Shown piece after piece: positions 49,301 to 57,291 of a stretch of 64,000 nucleotides of DNA. Within the stretch, counting starts at the first letter, position 1. Each line of letters starts with the position of its first letter. This DNA comes from Mya arenaria (Eukaryota; Mollusca; Bivalvia; Myida; Myidae), in NCBI RefSeq assembly GCF_026914265.1, contig NC_069122.1, forward strand, positions 40,146,514-40,210,513, in the 5' to 3' direction. The notes under the pieces are model-generated. The model was not told the DNA's origin. It saw nothing but the letters and a program-made list of their open reading frames with translations, and made no database searches. A program made the translations under genes and the position numbers.

Positions 49301-52300
49301 TCATTGAAGTTCGGCTTATGAAAAAGAAAAAAAATGCATAAGAAATTCCCTACCAATACAGCTATCAAAGTACAGTATTAAAATGCTTTAAAATATGCAA
49401 ATTTGAAAAATGACCGTAGATTTCACAGTGTTTGGCGACAAAGTTTTTCAAATGAATATCCCATGGTCCTATTTGTTTTATCTAAATTTATTTTCGAAAT
49501 TAAGAAAAAAGTTAAGGAAATATATTATTCAAAATCGTAGAATGCTGGCGAAGTCAACCATATATAAGAATATTTATAAAGTTGTCATGGATCACGGCTA
49601 TATTTATGCTAGCTATTCTTATGCCTTGGCCCAAAATGATAATTTTTCTATTTGTGTGAATCAATTAATTCCTAATCACCCACTATTTAGGAATCAATTT
49701 TATGATTGCCTTTGTGACATTCTATTTTCGGCATTAAATTTAATATCTTGTATTTCTTTCCCGCTGTGCACTTTTTTATGATGTTGCTTATTATGATGCT
49801 AAACGTGTCGGAAAATAGCTCATTTGTTAACACACGTGTATTACAAATAAACATTTCTTGCCTTGTTCTGGTGATACAAAGGAAAGTGCCGGTGCTTTAA
49901 AGAACCAAGCGGTTGCATGCTTCGCACACGGATCTCTTGTCACGGATCACTCTGTTTCTTCAAATGTTCATATAAATTGACTGAGAAGTGCAGTCACTGC
50001 TATCTCATCTTACTAAGTTCATTAACCACAACACATGTAGTGATAGCATCATGGCAGTTCAAAGTCATAATGCAGCTAATGATTACGGGCAGAACTTGAT
50101 TAAATAAAATAAACATAAGCGAAATCTAGCGAAATTCCATTGAACTGTTTGATTTACATACGTACAACGCCTTATCTGGACAATTACCTAATTGATTTAC
50201 TAAGAATAAGTGTCCGCCCAGTGTTATCTTGTATATTGACAGCATAGTCTGACCAAGCGCTTCAAAGACCACGACCCCAACCAGTGATACAGCTCTTCAA
50301 CGACCAAGTCTGTCTTCACACGACCAGGCGCTGGAACGAACATGACTCAAACCCCACGAGCCTATGTTTCAACAATCATGACTCCAATCCCGCGACCTAG
50401 CGCTCCAACAACAACGTCACTCATCACACGACCAAACGTTTCCGCGACCATGACTACATTTCCGGATCCTAGCGCTCCAACGACCACGTCTCTCATCACA
50501 CGACCCGGCGTTTCAACGACCATGACTCCAATCCCGCGATCTTATGCTTTAAAGACAATGTCTCTCTTCACACGACCCAGCATTTCAACGACCATGACTC
50601 AATTCCCACGTCCTAGCGCTCCAACGACCACGTCTCTCATTACACGATCCAGTGTTTCAACGACCATGACTCCAATTTCGCAACCTAGCGCTCTAACGAC
50701 CACGTCTCCCATCACACGACCCAGCGTTTCAACAACCATGACTCCATTCCAGTGTCCTAGCGCTCTAACGACCACGTCTCTCAATGCACGACCCAGCATT
50801 TCAACGACCACGTCTCTCAATGCACGACCCAGCATTTCAACGACCATAACTCCATTCCAGTGTCCTAGCGCTCCAACGACCACGTCTCTAAATGCACGAC
50901 CCAGCGTTTCAACGACCACGTCTCTAAATGCACGACCCAGCGTTTCAACGACCATGACTCCATTCCCGCGACCTAGCGCTCTAACGACCACGTCTCTCAT
51001 CACACGACTCAGCGTTTCAACAACCATGACTCCATTCCCGCGACCTAGCGCTCTAACGACCACGTCTCTCAATGCACGACCAATCATTTCAACGACCATG
51101 ACTCCTTTCCTTCGACCTAGCGCTCTAACGACCACGTCTATCATCACACGACTCAGCGTTTCAACAACCATGACTTCATTCCCGCGACCTAGCGCTCTAA
51201 CGAAAACGTGTCTCATCACAAGCCGATGGTTTCAACGACATTGACTCCTATCCCGCGACCTAGCGCTCTAATGACCACGTCTCTCATCAAACAACCCAGC
51301 GCTGTAACTACTCTGACTCTAACCCCGCAACCTAGCGCTCAAACGACTACGTATCTCGTCACGCGACCCAGCGCCGGAACTACCATGACTCCAAGGCCGT
51401 GAGCCTGTGTTTCAACGTCCATGACACCAACTCTGCCATCTAGCGCTCCAACGGCCACGAAACGAGTCCCATGGACCAGTGAAAAAAACACAACGGAGAA
51501 ACAATGTCGACTTTGACAGAATAATGAAATCGAAATCGAAGGTCCATCTAGAATGAACATACTTGATAATGTGCATCCTGGACAGATTCTGAGATTTAGA
51601 AGTTGTTATTTGTCGTAAACAAAGAATATCGAGGGATATATGTGGATCAAGGAAGCAAACATGTAAGAATGACAGACGGAATCTGTTAAAAAAACGCCAT
51701 GCAGAATGTTAAACAAATACACCAATGAGGTCGGTGTGACCCCCGTTGGGTTCTTCGTTGTCCGAGTATATTTTTTTTCTTAAATGAGGGTTTACAGTCA
51801 AATCACACAACGAACAGGTTGACGTATAACGTTTCCCGAACAACCGCTTTGTTTTTTTCTTCAAATTTGCCTGGTAATAAATTGTCCTCATTTGGAGGTC
51901 GGAGGCAGAATGTCCTTGGTTGGAGGTGTTTCGTTTGCATTTTTTGGGTGTGTCAATGTCCCTGGTTGGCGGTGTTTTGTTAAAAAATGATTACGTATTT
52001 AAACCTCTACCCAGATAGCTTTAAGTCCGTTTAACACATTGACGTAATTATTTTTCGAAATGACACCCTGGAAAATGGTGTCCTCATTTGGATGTGAAAT
52101 GTTGCGTGTCCTCAGTTGGCGGTGCTTGCAAGTATGCGTGGGTGTGTGTGTGTGCGCTTGTGTGCACGTGTGCGTATGCGCATATAGAAAATGCATAGAA
52201 TTTTGTTTTTGTATGAATCTGTTCTTGATCTGTTTGTTAAAATGAATGCTATGCAAAAATAAATGAAAAAAAATGATTATGCTAGGCAACACACTTGAAG

Positions 52301-54580
52301 ATATCAGGTCACTGTCATTATTAGAAGTGTACTGTAATAAATGGAGTCTAGAGGTTAATACAAGTAAAACAAAAGCCATGGTATTTCGTAAAAGAGGTGG
52401 TCTGTTCAGAAATGAAAAGTTTCTATATAAAAATAATTGAATTGAAGTTGTTAGCGACTTCAATTATTTGGGAACTGTTTTCAATTACACGGGCACATTT
52501 GCCAGGAATCATGAACACATAATTGGAAAGGCTCTTAAGGCACTAAATGTTTTATTGGCTAATTGCAATAAGTATAATATCAAGCCAAAAGTTAATTGTC
52601 AATTATTTGATGCCTTCGTTGGCTCAATACTAGGTTATGGGTCTGAGATTTGGGGATTTGGAAAATCAAAAGAAATCGAGCGCATTCATTTAAAGTTTTG
52701 TAAAAGAATCTTAAATGTACGCATCAATACTTCCAATTGTGCTATATACGGGGAACTAGGCCGTTATCCCCTGTATGTATTACGATATATTAGAATTTTA
52801 AAATATTGGTTCAAAGTTATTGAAACAGATAATATTATAATCAAGGAAATATATAAAATGTCTGTTAAAGACTGTCAAAATGGTAAACATAATTGGGTTA
52901 CTGATGTTAAAGATATTCTAAGCAAACATGGCTTTGCATATGTGTTCGATAATCCACAGCTATATAATGTTAATACAATTGTCAGTCTATTCAGAGACAC
53001 ATTAATTGATACATTTAAGCAAACATGGGGTAATGACAAAGCTAGAAGTAGTGTTCTAAACCTGTATAATAATATTAAAAGTACATTAGACCTTGAACAA
53101 TATTTGAACATTCTACCGCATGACTTACGATTTTATATTACTAGATTAAGAGTGTCTGCTCATTCATTAAGAATCCATACCGGTAGATATGCTAATAACA
53201 ACATTCCTAGAAATGAACGTTATTGTACTTTTTGTAATTCAAATGATCTAGAAGATGAATTTCATTTCATATTAATATGTCCTTGTTATAATGACATCAG
53301 AAGGAAATACATTAAAAATATTTTTATATCAGACCAATCATGTACAAGTTTATAGAACTGCTTAAGTCAGACAACAAAAATAATGTATTTAAATTATCCA
53401 AATATATAAAAGAAGCTCTTAAACATAGAACTTCCATTACATATAGTGATAAGTTTATATCAGCTCATCCTCATGTTTTATCATTTGCATTTTTTTCATG
53501 TACGGACAATTATTCATATCTACGTATAGACATTGCCTGTATCGAATCTGTATTATGTGACATGTTGAATTCACGTTATATAAATGTATTTATATTGTAT
53601 GACTATGTACCTTGTTGGTATACGTCGAATAAAATTATGTTCATGTTCATGTTCATGTTTAAAAAGGATACGCATTGAAAAATTATTTACAAAGCAATTG
53701 TTAAATATTTTAACAAACAAAATTATGCAAACAATTACAAAAAGTATTATTTTTTTTGGAGCCTTGTATAACATCAATTATTGTTTACGGCTGTACGGCA
53801 AAGTTACGGTAGTTGACATACCACTGTAAAATGGTTAGTTTTCTTCAAAAGTATAAATTAAGGATAATAATAGTATATTTTTTAAACAACAAACATTTTA
53901 AGTAGCAGTATGTACGTAGGAATAACAGCATGGTAAAGTAGGGTAATTGGTGAAACAAGATAGAATTGTGTGTGTGTTGTTTTTTTTACTTTAGATTGCT
54001 AGATAAAAAAATAAAAAGGATTATTTACACATTGAGCATTTACAAGAGGGTGCTGTCCAGGTGCGGGCCACCCTTCTAACTTTTAGGTATTTTTGAAAGG
54101 CTGACGACCTCGAAGCGGAAATTTAGAGTTCTTTCTGTAGCATGTTATTCTTACTGTTGTACACAGTCTTTAATATCTGAGAATAAAATTACATGTCTTA
54201 ATCAGATTTTTAGGTAGTTTTGGAAATATGACGGCCTCAAAGCGGAAAGAGTTCTTCTTGTATTTTGTTAATTTTACTGTTTTAAACAGTTTTTTTATAT
54301 CTGAGAATAAAATTACGTGTCTTAAATGCTTAAAAGGTGTTGAACATTTAACATTCGCTTTGCCTGATGACACATCTATATTAAATTTGTTTCTTAAAAG
54401 TTCATTTTAACATAAAATGATAACTAGTCCTCTATAAAATGCATATGTCTTATCTATTTTTATGACAAAACAACACTCACCTCGATCGCTGTCCCCCGGT
54501 TCCGGCGGGCTACCACCAATCATACAATATCCTTCCGCCAGCCCAAAAAGTAGCACAGTTGACAACAAAAAGGTCAACAT
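28770..54580 (-). CDS. beta-microseminoprotein-like secreted protein, copy 2 (giant intron)
   Basis: Sister of the gene at 21.4-22.7 kb. Exons 54580-54481, 29463-29349 and 28908-28770, with identical lengths (100, 115, 139 bp), phases and splice sites, give an intact 117-residue protein. Signal peptide MLTFLLSTVLLFGLAEG, then ten cysteines (19, 38, 58, 61, 63, 70, 71, 85, 94, 108) in the microseminoprotein pattern, including PGDSDR, CMLCSC and DCC. Differences from copy 1 cluster around residues 18-21, 29, 41-43 and 57. Intron 1 is about 25 kb because a LINE, a second LINE and a 17.7-kb element are nested in it; intron 2 is about 440 bp. Whether such an intron is still spliced out is unknown, but there is no decay in the exons, which argues for recent insertion or retained function. 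Confidence 0.82.
29496..29965. mobile_element. MITE (CAGTGTGTGTATACC family), most complete copy
   Basis: Both terminal repeats present (CAGTGTGTGTATACCACGTG and CATGTGGTATACACACACTG), about 470 bp, with an internal inverted pair around TTTGTCGAAGTGTTTTACGA. In intron 1 of microseminoprotein copy 2, beside exon 2. Confidence 0.75.
30021..30355. mobile_element. MITE fragment, TTAA family
   Basis: Left end AAAGCTGCACTCTCACAGAT is clear; the right terminal repeat is missing after about 30355. Not present in part A of duplication copy 1, so it arrived after duplication. Confidence 0.65.
30657..33964 (+). mobile_element. LINE A, 5' part: ORF1, endonuclease and start of RT
   Basis: Non-LTR retrotransposon. 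ORF1 (about 30672-31762) has a coiled-coil and an RRM-like region (MRNNLIFGNIPES, FERVHRMG), with one frameshift near 30970. ORF2 from about 31770 shows an APE-type endonuclease (LSWNVNGL, ETWT, GDWNSRVG, SDHCPL), then RT motifs (YRGITLVSC, FVDFKKAFDC, LRQGEVMSP, LLFADD). ORF2 is broken by a few frameshifts (near 32200 and 33690) and a stop at 33045. It is cut after the ADDIM codons by the LINE B insertion and resumes at 52276. ORF1 type and the Cys-His tail suggest an L1/Tx1-like clade; this is not certain. Inserted in intron 1 of microseminoprotein copy 2. A 5' UTR probably extends upstream to about 30380. Confidence 0.9.
33965..34310 (+). mobile_element. LINE B, 5'-truncated: ORF2 C-terminus and 3' UTR start
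   Basis: Begins inside an ORF2 C-terminal region: KQEAFLGILVKGKNTLICNF, then, after a frame change, FQAYKQYLILREQIE and KYETHIRKWQCLKIK before a stop near 34203. This resembles the last residues of other molluscan LINE ORF2 proteins and differs from the tail of LINE A. Flanked by a direct repeat ATTATG (33959-33964 and 52276-52281), so LINE B landed in LINE A, 5' truncated. Its 3' UTR is split by the 17.7-kb element. Confidence 0.7.
34311..34383. repeat. TG/TGCG microsatellite
   Basis: GTATGCG followed by (TG)n, (TGCG)n and (TGGG)n, directly left of the inverted-repeat end at 34384. Similar TG-rich sequence follows the other end at 52132. Confidence 0.9.
34384..34653. promoter_or_regulatory. 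left-end cluster of the 17-bp motif
   Basis: Four copies: complement form at 34391-34407 and 34443-34458, direct form at 34541-34557, and a weaker one at 34637-34652. Subterminal clusters of one motif are typical of transposase or recombinase binding regions. That use is an inference; only the repetition is seen. Confidence 0.5.
34654..35554. other. no gene recognised
   Basis: Left arm of the 17.7-kb element. AT-rich; the open frame 34868-35071 shows no domain. Confidence 0.4.
35555..35886. mobile_element. MITE, Harbinger-like, inverted copy
   Basis: TGCACCAGCCAATTGT at the left, ACAATTGACTGGTGCA at the right, TTA on both sides (35552-35554, 35887-35889). Opposite orientation to 18042-18335. 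Inserted in the 17.7-kb element. Confidence 0.8.
35887..37570. other. no gene recognised
   Basis: AT-rich, with an inverted-looking pair of TCGTACCAACAC (36290s) and TGTTGGTACGACT (36570s) about 280 bp apart that may bound an old MITE. No coding signal. Confidence 0.4.
37571..37925. mobile_element. dispersed bivalve-type repeat fragment
   Basis: Begins TTTTTTAGCTGGACTATTCA, with GAGAGCTATCCTAGTCACCC and a doubled CACCTCAAATATTTTCAAAG block. The same left end occurs at 40440. From memory this end is widespread in bivalve genomes; the class is unknown to me. Confidence 0.5.
38110..43570 (+). repeat. tandem array of about 560-bp units, each with one exon
   Basis: Five units, exon starts at 38469, 39028, 39682, 40241 and 43411 (spacing 559, 654, 559 and 3170). 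The third has an internal 60-bp duplication, and the gap before the fifth is a 2.6-kb inserted repeat. Each unit has AACTAGAAGTTGCA, then a pair of motif copies (GTCCTCAATTGGAGGTG and, 31 bp on, GTCCTCAGTTGGAGGTC), then a TTGTATTGCAG acceptor, the exon and a GTAC or GTTC donor. A decayed sixth motif-bearing unit lies at 45480-45680. Confidence 0.88.
40438..43066. mobile_element. 2.6-kb dispersed repeat with internal tandem blocks
   Basis: Starts TTTTTAGCTCGATTATTCGA and ends near GTCAAGCGCGCTGTCTTATA + CAGCTCTTG. The interior is two kinds of loose tandem block: TACATAACTCCATATTATCC with TTAGGGCAAGTTGGGATT, and TTGACATACTTTGACCAAAC with GATTGTGTTTGGGGCC. It splits the 560-bp exon array. Non-coding as far as I can see. 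Confidence 0.6.
43571..44370. other. intronic-type sequence with a decayed motif copy
   Basis: Between the exon array and the 44371 exon. A diverged CCTCCATTGGAGGTG lies at about 44195. Otherwise nothing. Confidence 0.4.
45480..45680. repeat. diverged sixth unit of the exon array
   Basis: AACTTGTCCTCAATTGGAGG, then CATTTACACTCCAGTGTAAT and CACTTCTCAGTGATGTGATG in the same order as in the intact units, but without the acceptor or exon. Confidence 0.7.
45681..48441. other. no gene recognised
   Basis: AT-rich interior of the 17.7-kb element with dispersed repeat scraps (CAAGCGCTGGTGTTCTCTTC near 46085). The 66-codon frame at 46956-47156 has no domain. Confidence 0.4.
48442..48816. mobile_element. 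MITE, TTAA family (GAGTGCATC / AGTGACAC ends), inverted
   Basis: TTAA at both ends, reverse orientation to 12866-13245, with matching interior (AACAATGGTTCTTATGAAGG). Inserted in the 17.7-kb element. Confidence 0.75.
48817..50260. other. no gene assigned; one open frame
   Basis: Contains an unassigned 123-codon frame at 49410-49781 (separate entry). Rest AT-rich, without recognisable features. Confidence 0.4.
49410..49781 (+). CDS. unassigned 123-residue open frame
   Basis: Starts MTVDFTVFGDKVFQ at an ATG and runs to TGA in AT-rich DNA, where a frame this long is somewhat unusual. Rich in Tyr, Phe and basic residues (KLRKKLRKYIIQNRR); no signal peptide, domain or repeat recognised, and no splice context. 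It could be a chance frame or a piece of an element gene. Confidence 0.2.
   Translation: MTVDFTVFGDKVFQMNIPWSYLFYLNLFSKLRKKLRKYIIQNRRMLAKSTIYKNIYKVVMDHGYIYASYSYALAQNDNFSICVNQLIPNHPLFRNQFYDCLCDILFSALNLISCISFPLCTFL
50270..51410 (+). repeat. 72-bp minisatellite with Thr/Pro-rich coding potential
   Basis: About 16 units of 72 bp (24 codons). The + frame from ATG at 50342 is open for 300 codons of repeats such as TTMTPFPRPSALTTTSL + ITRPSVS, then shifts near 51220 and continues in another frame to 51402. The antisense frame is also open for 206 codons, so codon-level selection is not shown. A mucin-like exon is possible, but no signal peptide or flanking exon was found. Confidence 0.8.
51411..51880. 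other. no gene recognised
   Basis: Between the minisatellite and the right-end motif cluster. Nothing supportable. Confidence 0.4.
51884..52131. promoter_or_regulatory. right-end cluster of the 17-bp motif
   Basis: Five copies in the same orientation: 51884-51900, 51912-51928, 51958-51974, 52080-52096 and 52108-52124. The last is part of the terminal inverted repeat. The outer and the 51958 copies end GGCGGTG, the others GGAGGT or GGATGTG. Probable protein-binding array at the element end; inference. Confidence 0.5.
52132..52275 (+). mobile_element. LINE B, 3' UTR end and A-rich tail
   Basis: TG-rich stretch that resumes the sequence left of the 17.7-kb element, then GCATAGAATTTTGTTTTTG and a tail CAAAAATAAATGAAAAAAAA. 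The duplicated target ATTATG follows and LINE A coding resumes in frame. Confidence 0.65.
52276..53690 (+). mobile_element. LINE A, 3' part: end of RT and C-terminal region
   Basis: The frame continues from 33964: IMLGNTLEDIRS, then VNTSKTKAMVFRKRG, one in-frame stop near 52438, and a long frame with FNYLGTVFNYTG, LRVSAHSLRIHTGRY and the Cys-His motif CTFCNS...EDEFHFILICPC. A frame change near 53345 leads to MYKFIELLKSDNKNN. The 3' end is a short (ATGTTC)n run at about 53637-53660, a terminus seen in several non-LTR clades. Confidence 0.88.
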
Positions 54581-55317
54581 TTCGCCGAGTACCAAAATGA
54601 AATGCGTTGTGTTCCCGACGATTGCTTAGAGACGTTTAATACAGTAGATGTGGTATGAAGTTTAAATTATATGGCTGCTGTTGTCATTTTACTCAAAGGG
54701 CAAACTCGTCATAACCCCGTTATCATTTTTTACGACAAGAAATGATTGTGAAATTGCTCAATTTGTACATGTGAACTTCACTATAATATTGAAATCATCT
54801 TTAAATTGGTAAATGATTATTCTCTAGTGAAATATATATAACAAGTGTAATATACTGGTCGATTGTGGTCAGTTTAAATGCATTGTTTATTTAGCAAAAA
54901 CATACACAAGATATAACTTATACATATGGTAATTCCAGTTAAATTTGCGGTCAATTAAGTATCCTAATAAATGTATTATTAAATATAAATGATACATCTC
55001 TCAAGACCATTGTAATACATCGTTTAAACTTCTAATGGCATGGGCTTAGCTAGACCTCTATTTATATGGATTCGTAACCGTGCTAAAGAGGTCTGGGGGC
55101 ATGAACCCCCGTTCCCGTATTTTTTTTAAAAACAAAGGTACAATCTAGTCAGAAACATGTGGATTAAGTCGTGTTCTCGTGTTTAGGCAGCTACGCCTCT
55201 GAATGGATTTAAGCTATCTAAGTATTTGATCAAAATTTGTCAACAATTAAAAGTGAAAATAAAAAATCTACAACGTGTGCGCGCGGATGCTTGGACGGAG
55301 TATGCTTGAGTTGATTT

Positions 55318-55768
55318 TTAAAGGGAATAGACACCAGACTGTTCCAAAATCGGCAAATACAGTATTTCCTCAAAACAAGCTTAGAACTGTCAATACGAGT
55401 TAGTTTGAGGCCGATGATTCATTAATTTACATGATTAAAACAATATTTTGTCGCTGTCTCAGCTGAGTTTACTCGTTTATAAATAGCGTATAATGGTTTC
55501 CCAATTCAAAGTGTGTATATTTAGCATGTGAAAGTCACGTGACTTGTACAGATACATATACCGACGCTATTTTTAAATAAACTGGTTAGACAAACCCAGT
55601 AAATTTCCGAATTGGAAACTTACGCAAACTTTCGAAAGATACATGTGTCGTAAGCGATGTGATACATCAGTAATTAAACTTCAATGCGTTGTACACAACA
55701 ATATCAATTTTATTGTCGGTTTTGATCATTTAATTGCAGTTGTATCATCTGGTGGTTAGTCCCTTTAA
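55318..55768. mobile_element. MITE, TTAA family (AAGGGAATAGACACCAGA ends)
   Basis: Duplicate of 23722-24180, TTAA-bounded, with a slightly eroded right end (CTGGTGGTTAGTCCCTTTAA). Confidence 0.75.
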
Positions 55769-56072
55769 TATTGGGTTGTAGTTTATATTGTTCTATTAAG
55801 ACTGTTACGATTTATAACAATAATAAACAAAGTCATTTATATCGTTTAATTTGCATTGAAAATATGTCAGTTTACATAAACAATTGTGTGAGCACAGTGG
55901 ATCATATACTTGGAATACCAGTGTCTTACAAAGGCGGTATTAATTATTTGGTTAAAAAATATGTATTGATAAATAGATAAAATTTGAGTATCAGTGGTAT
56001 GCCTCAAGAAGCCAGTTGGCTAATTCACATGATTATTACATATATGGCGAGTACAGTGTGCGTAGTCCTCCG

Positions 56073-56402
56073 TTAAAGCTGCACTCTCACAGATTGAACA
56101 TTTTGACAACTTTTTATTTTTTTGCCATCGAACGAGCAATTTTTGCGAAAATCCATGGAAACCAGTTATCGCAGATTTTTATATCATAAGTTCAGAAATT
56201 GATGTTTTATGCATTTTTCTTAAACCGTTAGTTTAAGCCATGAAACATTGACTTTCTAACGGAAATATGAAAAACTACGATCTGATTTTTTGTCAGCAAT
56301 CTTATATCATTGGTTTGCAGATATTTACGCAAAAATTTACTCTTTCCAAGACAAAAACTAAAACAGTTGTAAAATGATATATCTGTGAGCGTGCAGCTTT
56401 AA
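56073..56402. mobile_element. MITE, TTAA family, with matching empty site
   Basis: Filled site CTCCG-TTAA-AGCTGCACTCTC ... GTGCAGC-TTTAA-CACC. The paralogous stretch at 24488-24500 reads CTCCG-TTAA-CAACA without the element. The element therefore inserted at TTAA, duplicated it, and did so after the segmental duplication. Confidence 0.9.
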
Positions 56403-57291
56403 CACCATAACAGCAATGTTCAATATCACTTACATTACAACAATTACAACAATATCCCTATTTAACAACATGCCATTAACATTCAGTGTTGATAAGATTA
56501 CAACAAAGTTAATTTTAACAACATTACCATAGTGTTCTATGTTGACATCATTTTCAGTGTTGACAACATTACAACAATATCAATTGTTAACAATATTACA
56601 ACACTGTTGTAAACGACACGACAGCAATGTTCGATGTTAACAACAATGTTAAAGTTAACAACATAAAAACAATGTTAAATATTTACAACAAAACTACAAT
56701 CAATGTGAACAACATGACAGCAATGTTAAATGGTGATACCATGCCAGCAATATAAAGTTCCATTGAAAATAGACCATAATTTGGTCAGCAGCCATGTTTC
56801 AATTATGACCTGATTTTCTGAAACAACATTACTGTACTTGACTGTGGAAAAGTTAAGTACAATTTCATACAACAATTTCGTTAATCACACTAATTTCCAT
56901 TGTCAAAAGCATGCATCTGCTGTGATTGGTTCATTATTGCAGAGTGAGCTGTTGACAATATTATTAAAACAAAAACCTAACTAGCGCTAAAGTAAAAACA
57001 AAAGCAAAATGGCAAGTCTGTGTTGTCAAAACAATTACATTAAGCAATCTTTAATTAGTTTAAATTGTACCACAAACTAAGGTAAAATATGGCAAGGACT
57101 TGTTTGACTTGCATCATTGTATTTACACATTTTCAAACATCTAACGTCTCTGTACAAGATAAACGTTATCTCCTAATAACCTCTTACTCTCCATTGTCAA
57201 CGTCCGAAAAATCGCAAACATGACAATAAACCATCTGTTAAACAGAATTGGTACCCAAAGAGCGAACAACCAATGAACTTCAACAATAACG

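Larger units (their letters stand above)
34384..52131. mobile_element. 17.7-kb element with short TIRs and a dispersed 17-bp motif
   Basis: Ends are 24-bp inverted repeats (34384-34407 and 52108-52131) with two mismatches, core CCGCCAACTGAGGAC. A 9-bp word, GTATGCGTG, flanks it directly on the right (52132-52140) and, beyond a TG microsatellite, on the left (34312-34320); it may be the target duplication. The 17-bp motif GTCCTCARTTGGAGGTG or its complement recurs about 19 times, only inside these limits in my reading: four near the left end, five near the right end, the rest in pairs in the 38-43.6 kb exon array. Contents: a MITE at 35555, the exon array, a decayed C-terminal domain at 45.1 kb, a MITE at 48442, and a 72-bp coding-type repeat at 50.3 kb. 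No transposase or integrase core was recognised, so it may be non-autonomous or of an unfamiliar type. Confidence 0.6.

Noticed and set aside
50599-51219. 206-codon antisense frame (VVETLGRVMRDVVVRALGRG type)
   Set aside because: Reverse reading of the 72-bp minisatellite; no start context, domain or splice evidence.
33959-52281. Polinton/Maverick insertion, suggested by size near 18 kb and a 6-bp ATTATG duplication
   Set aside because: The outermost layer is a LINE 3' end with an A-rich tail, the inner inverted repeats are only 24 bp, and none of the Polinton genes is seen.
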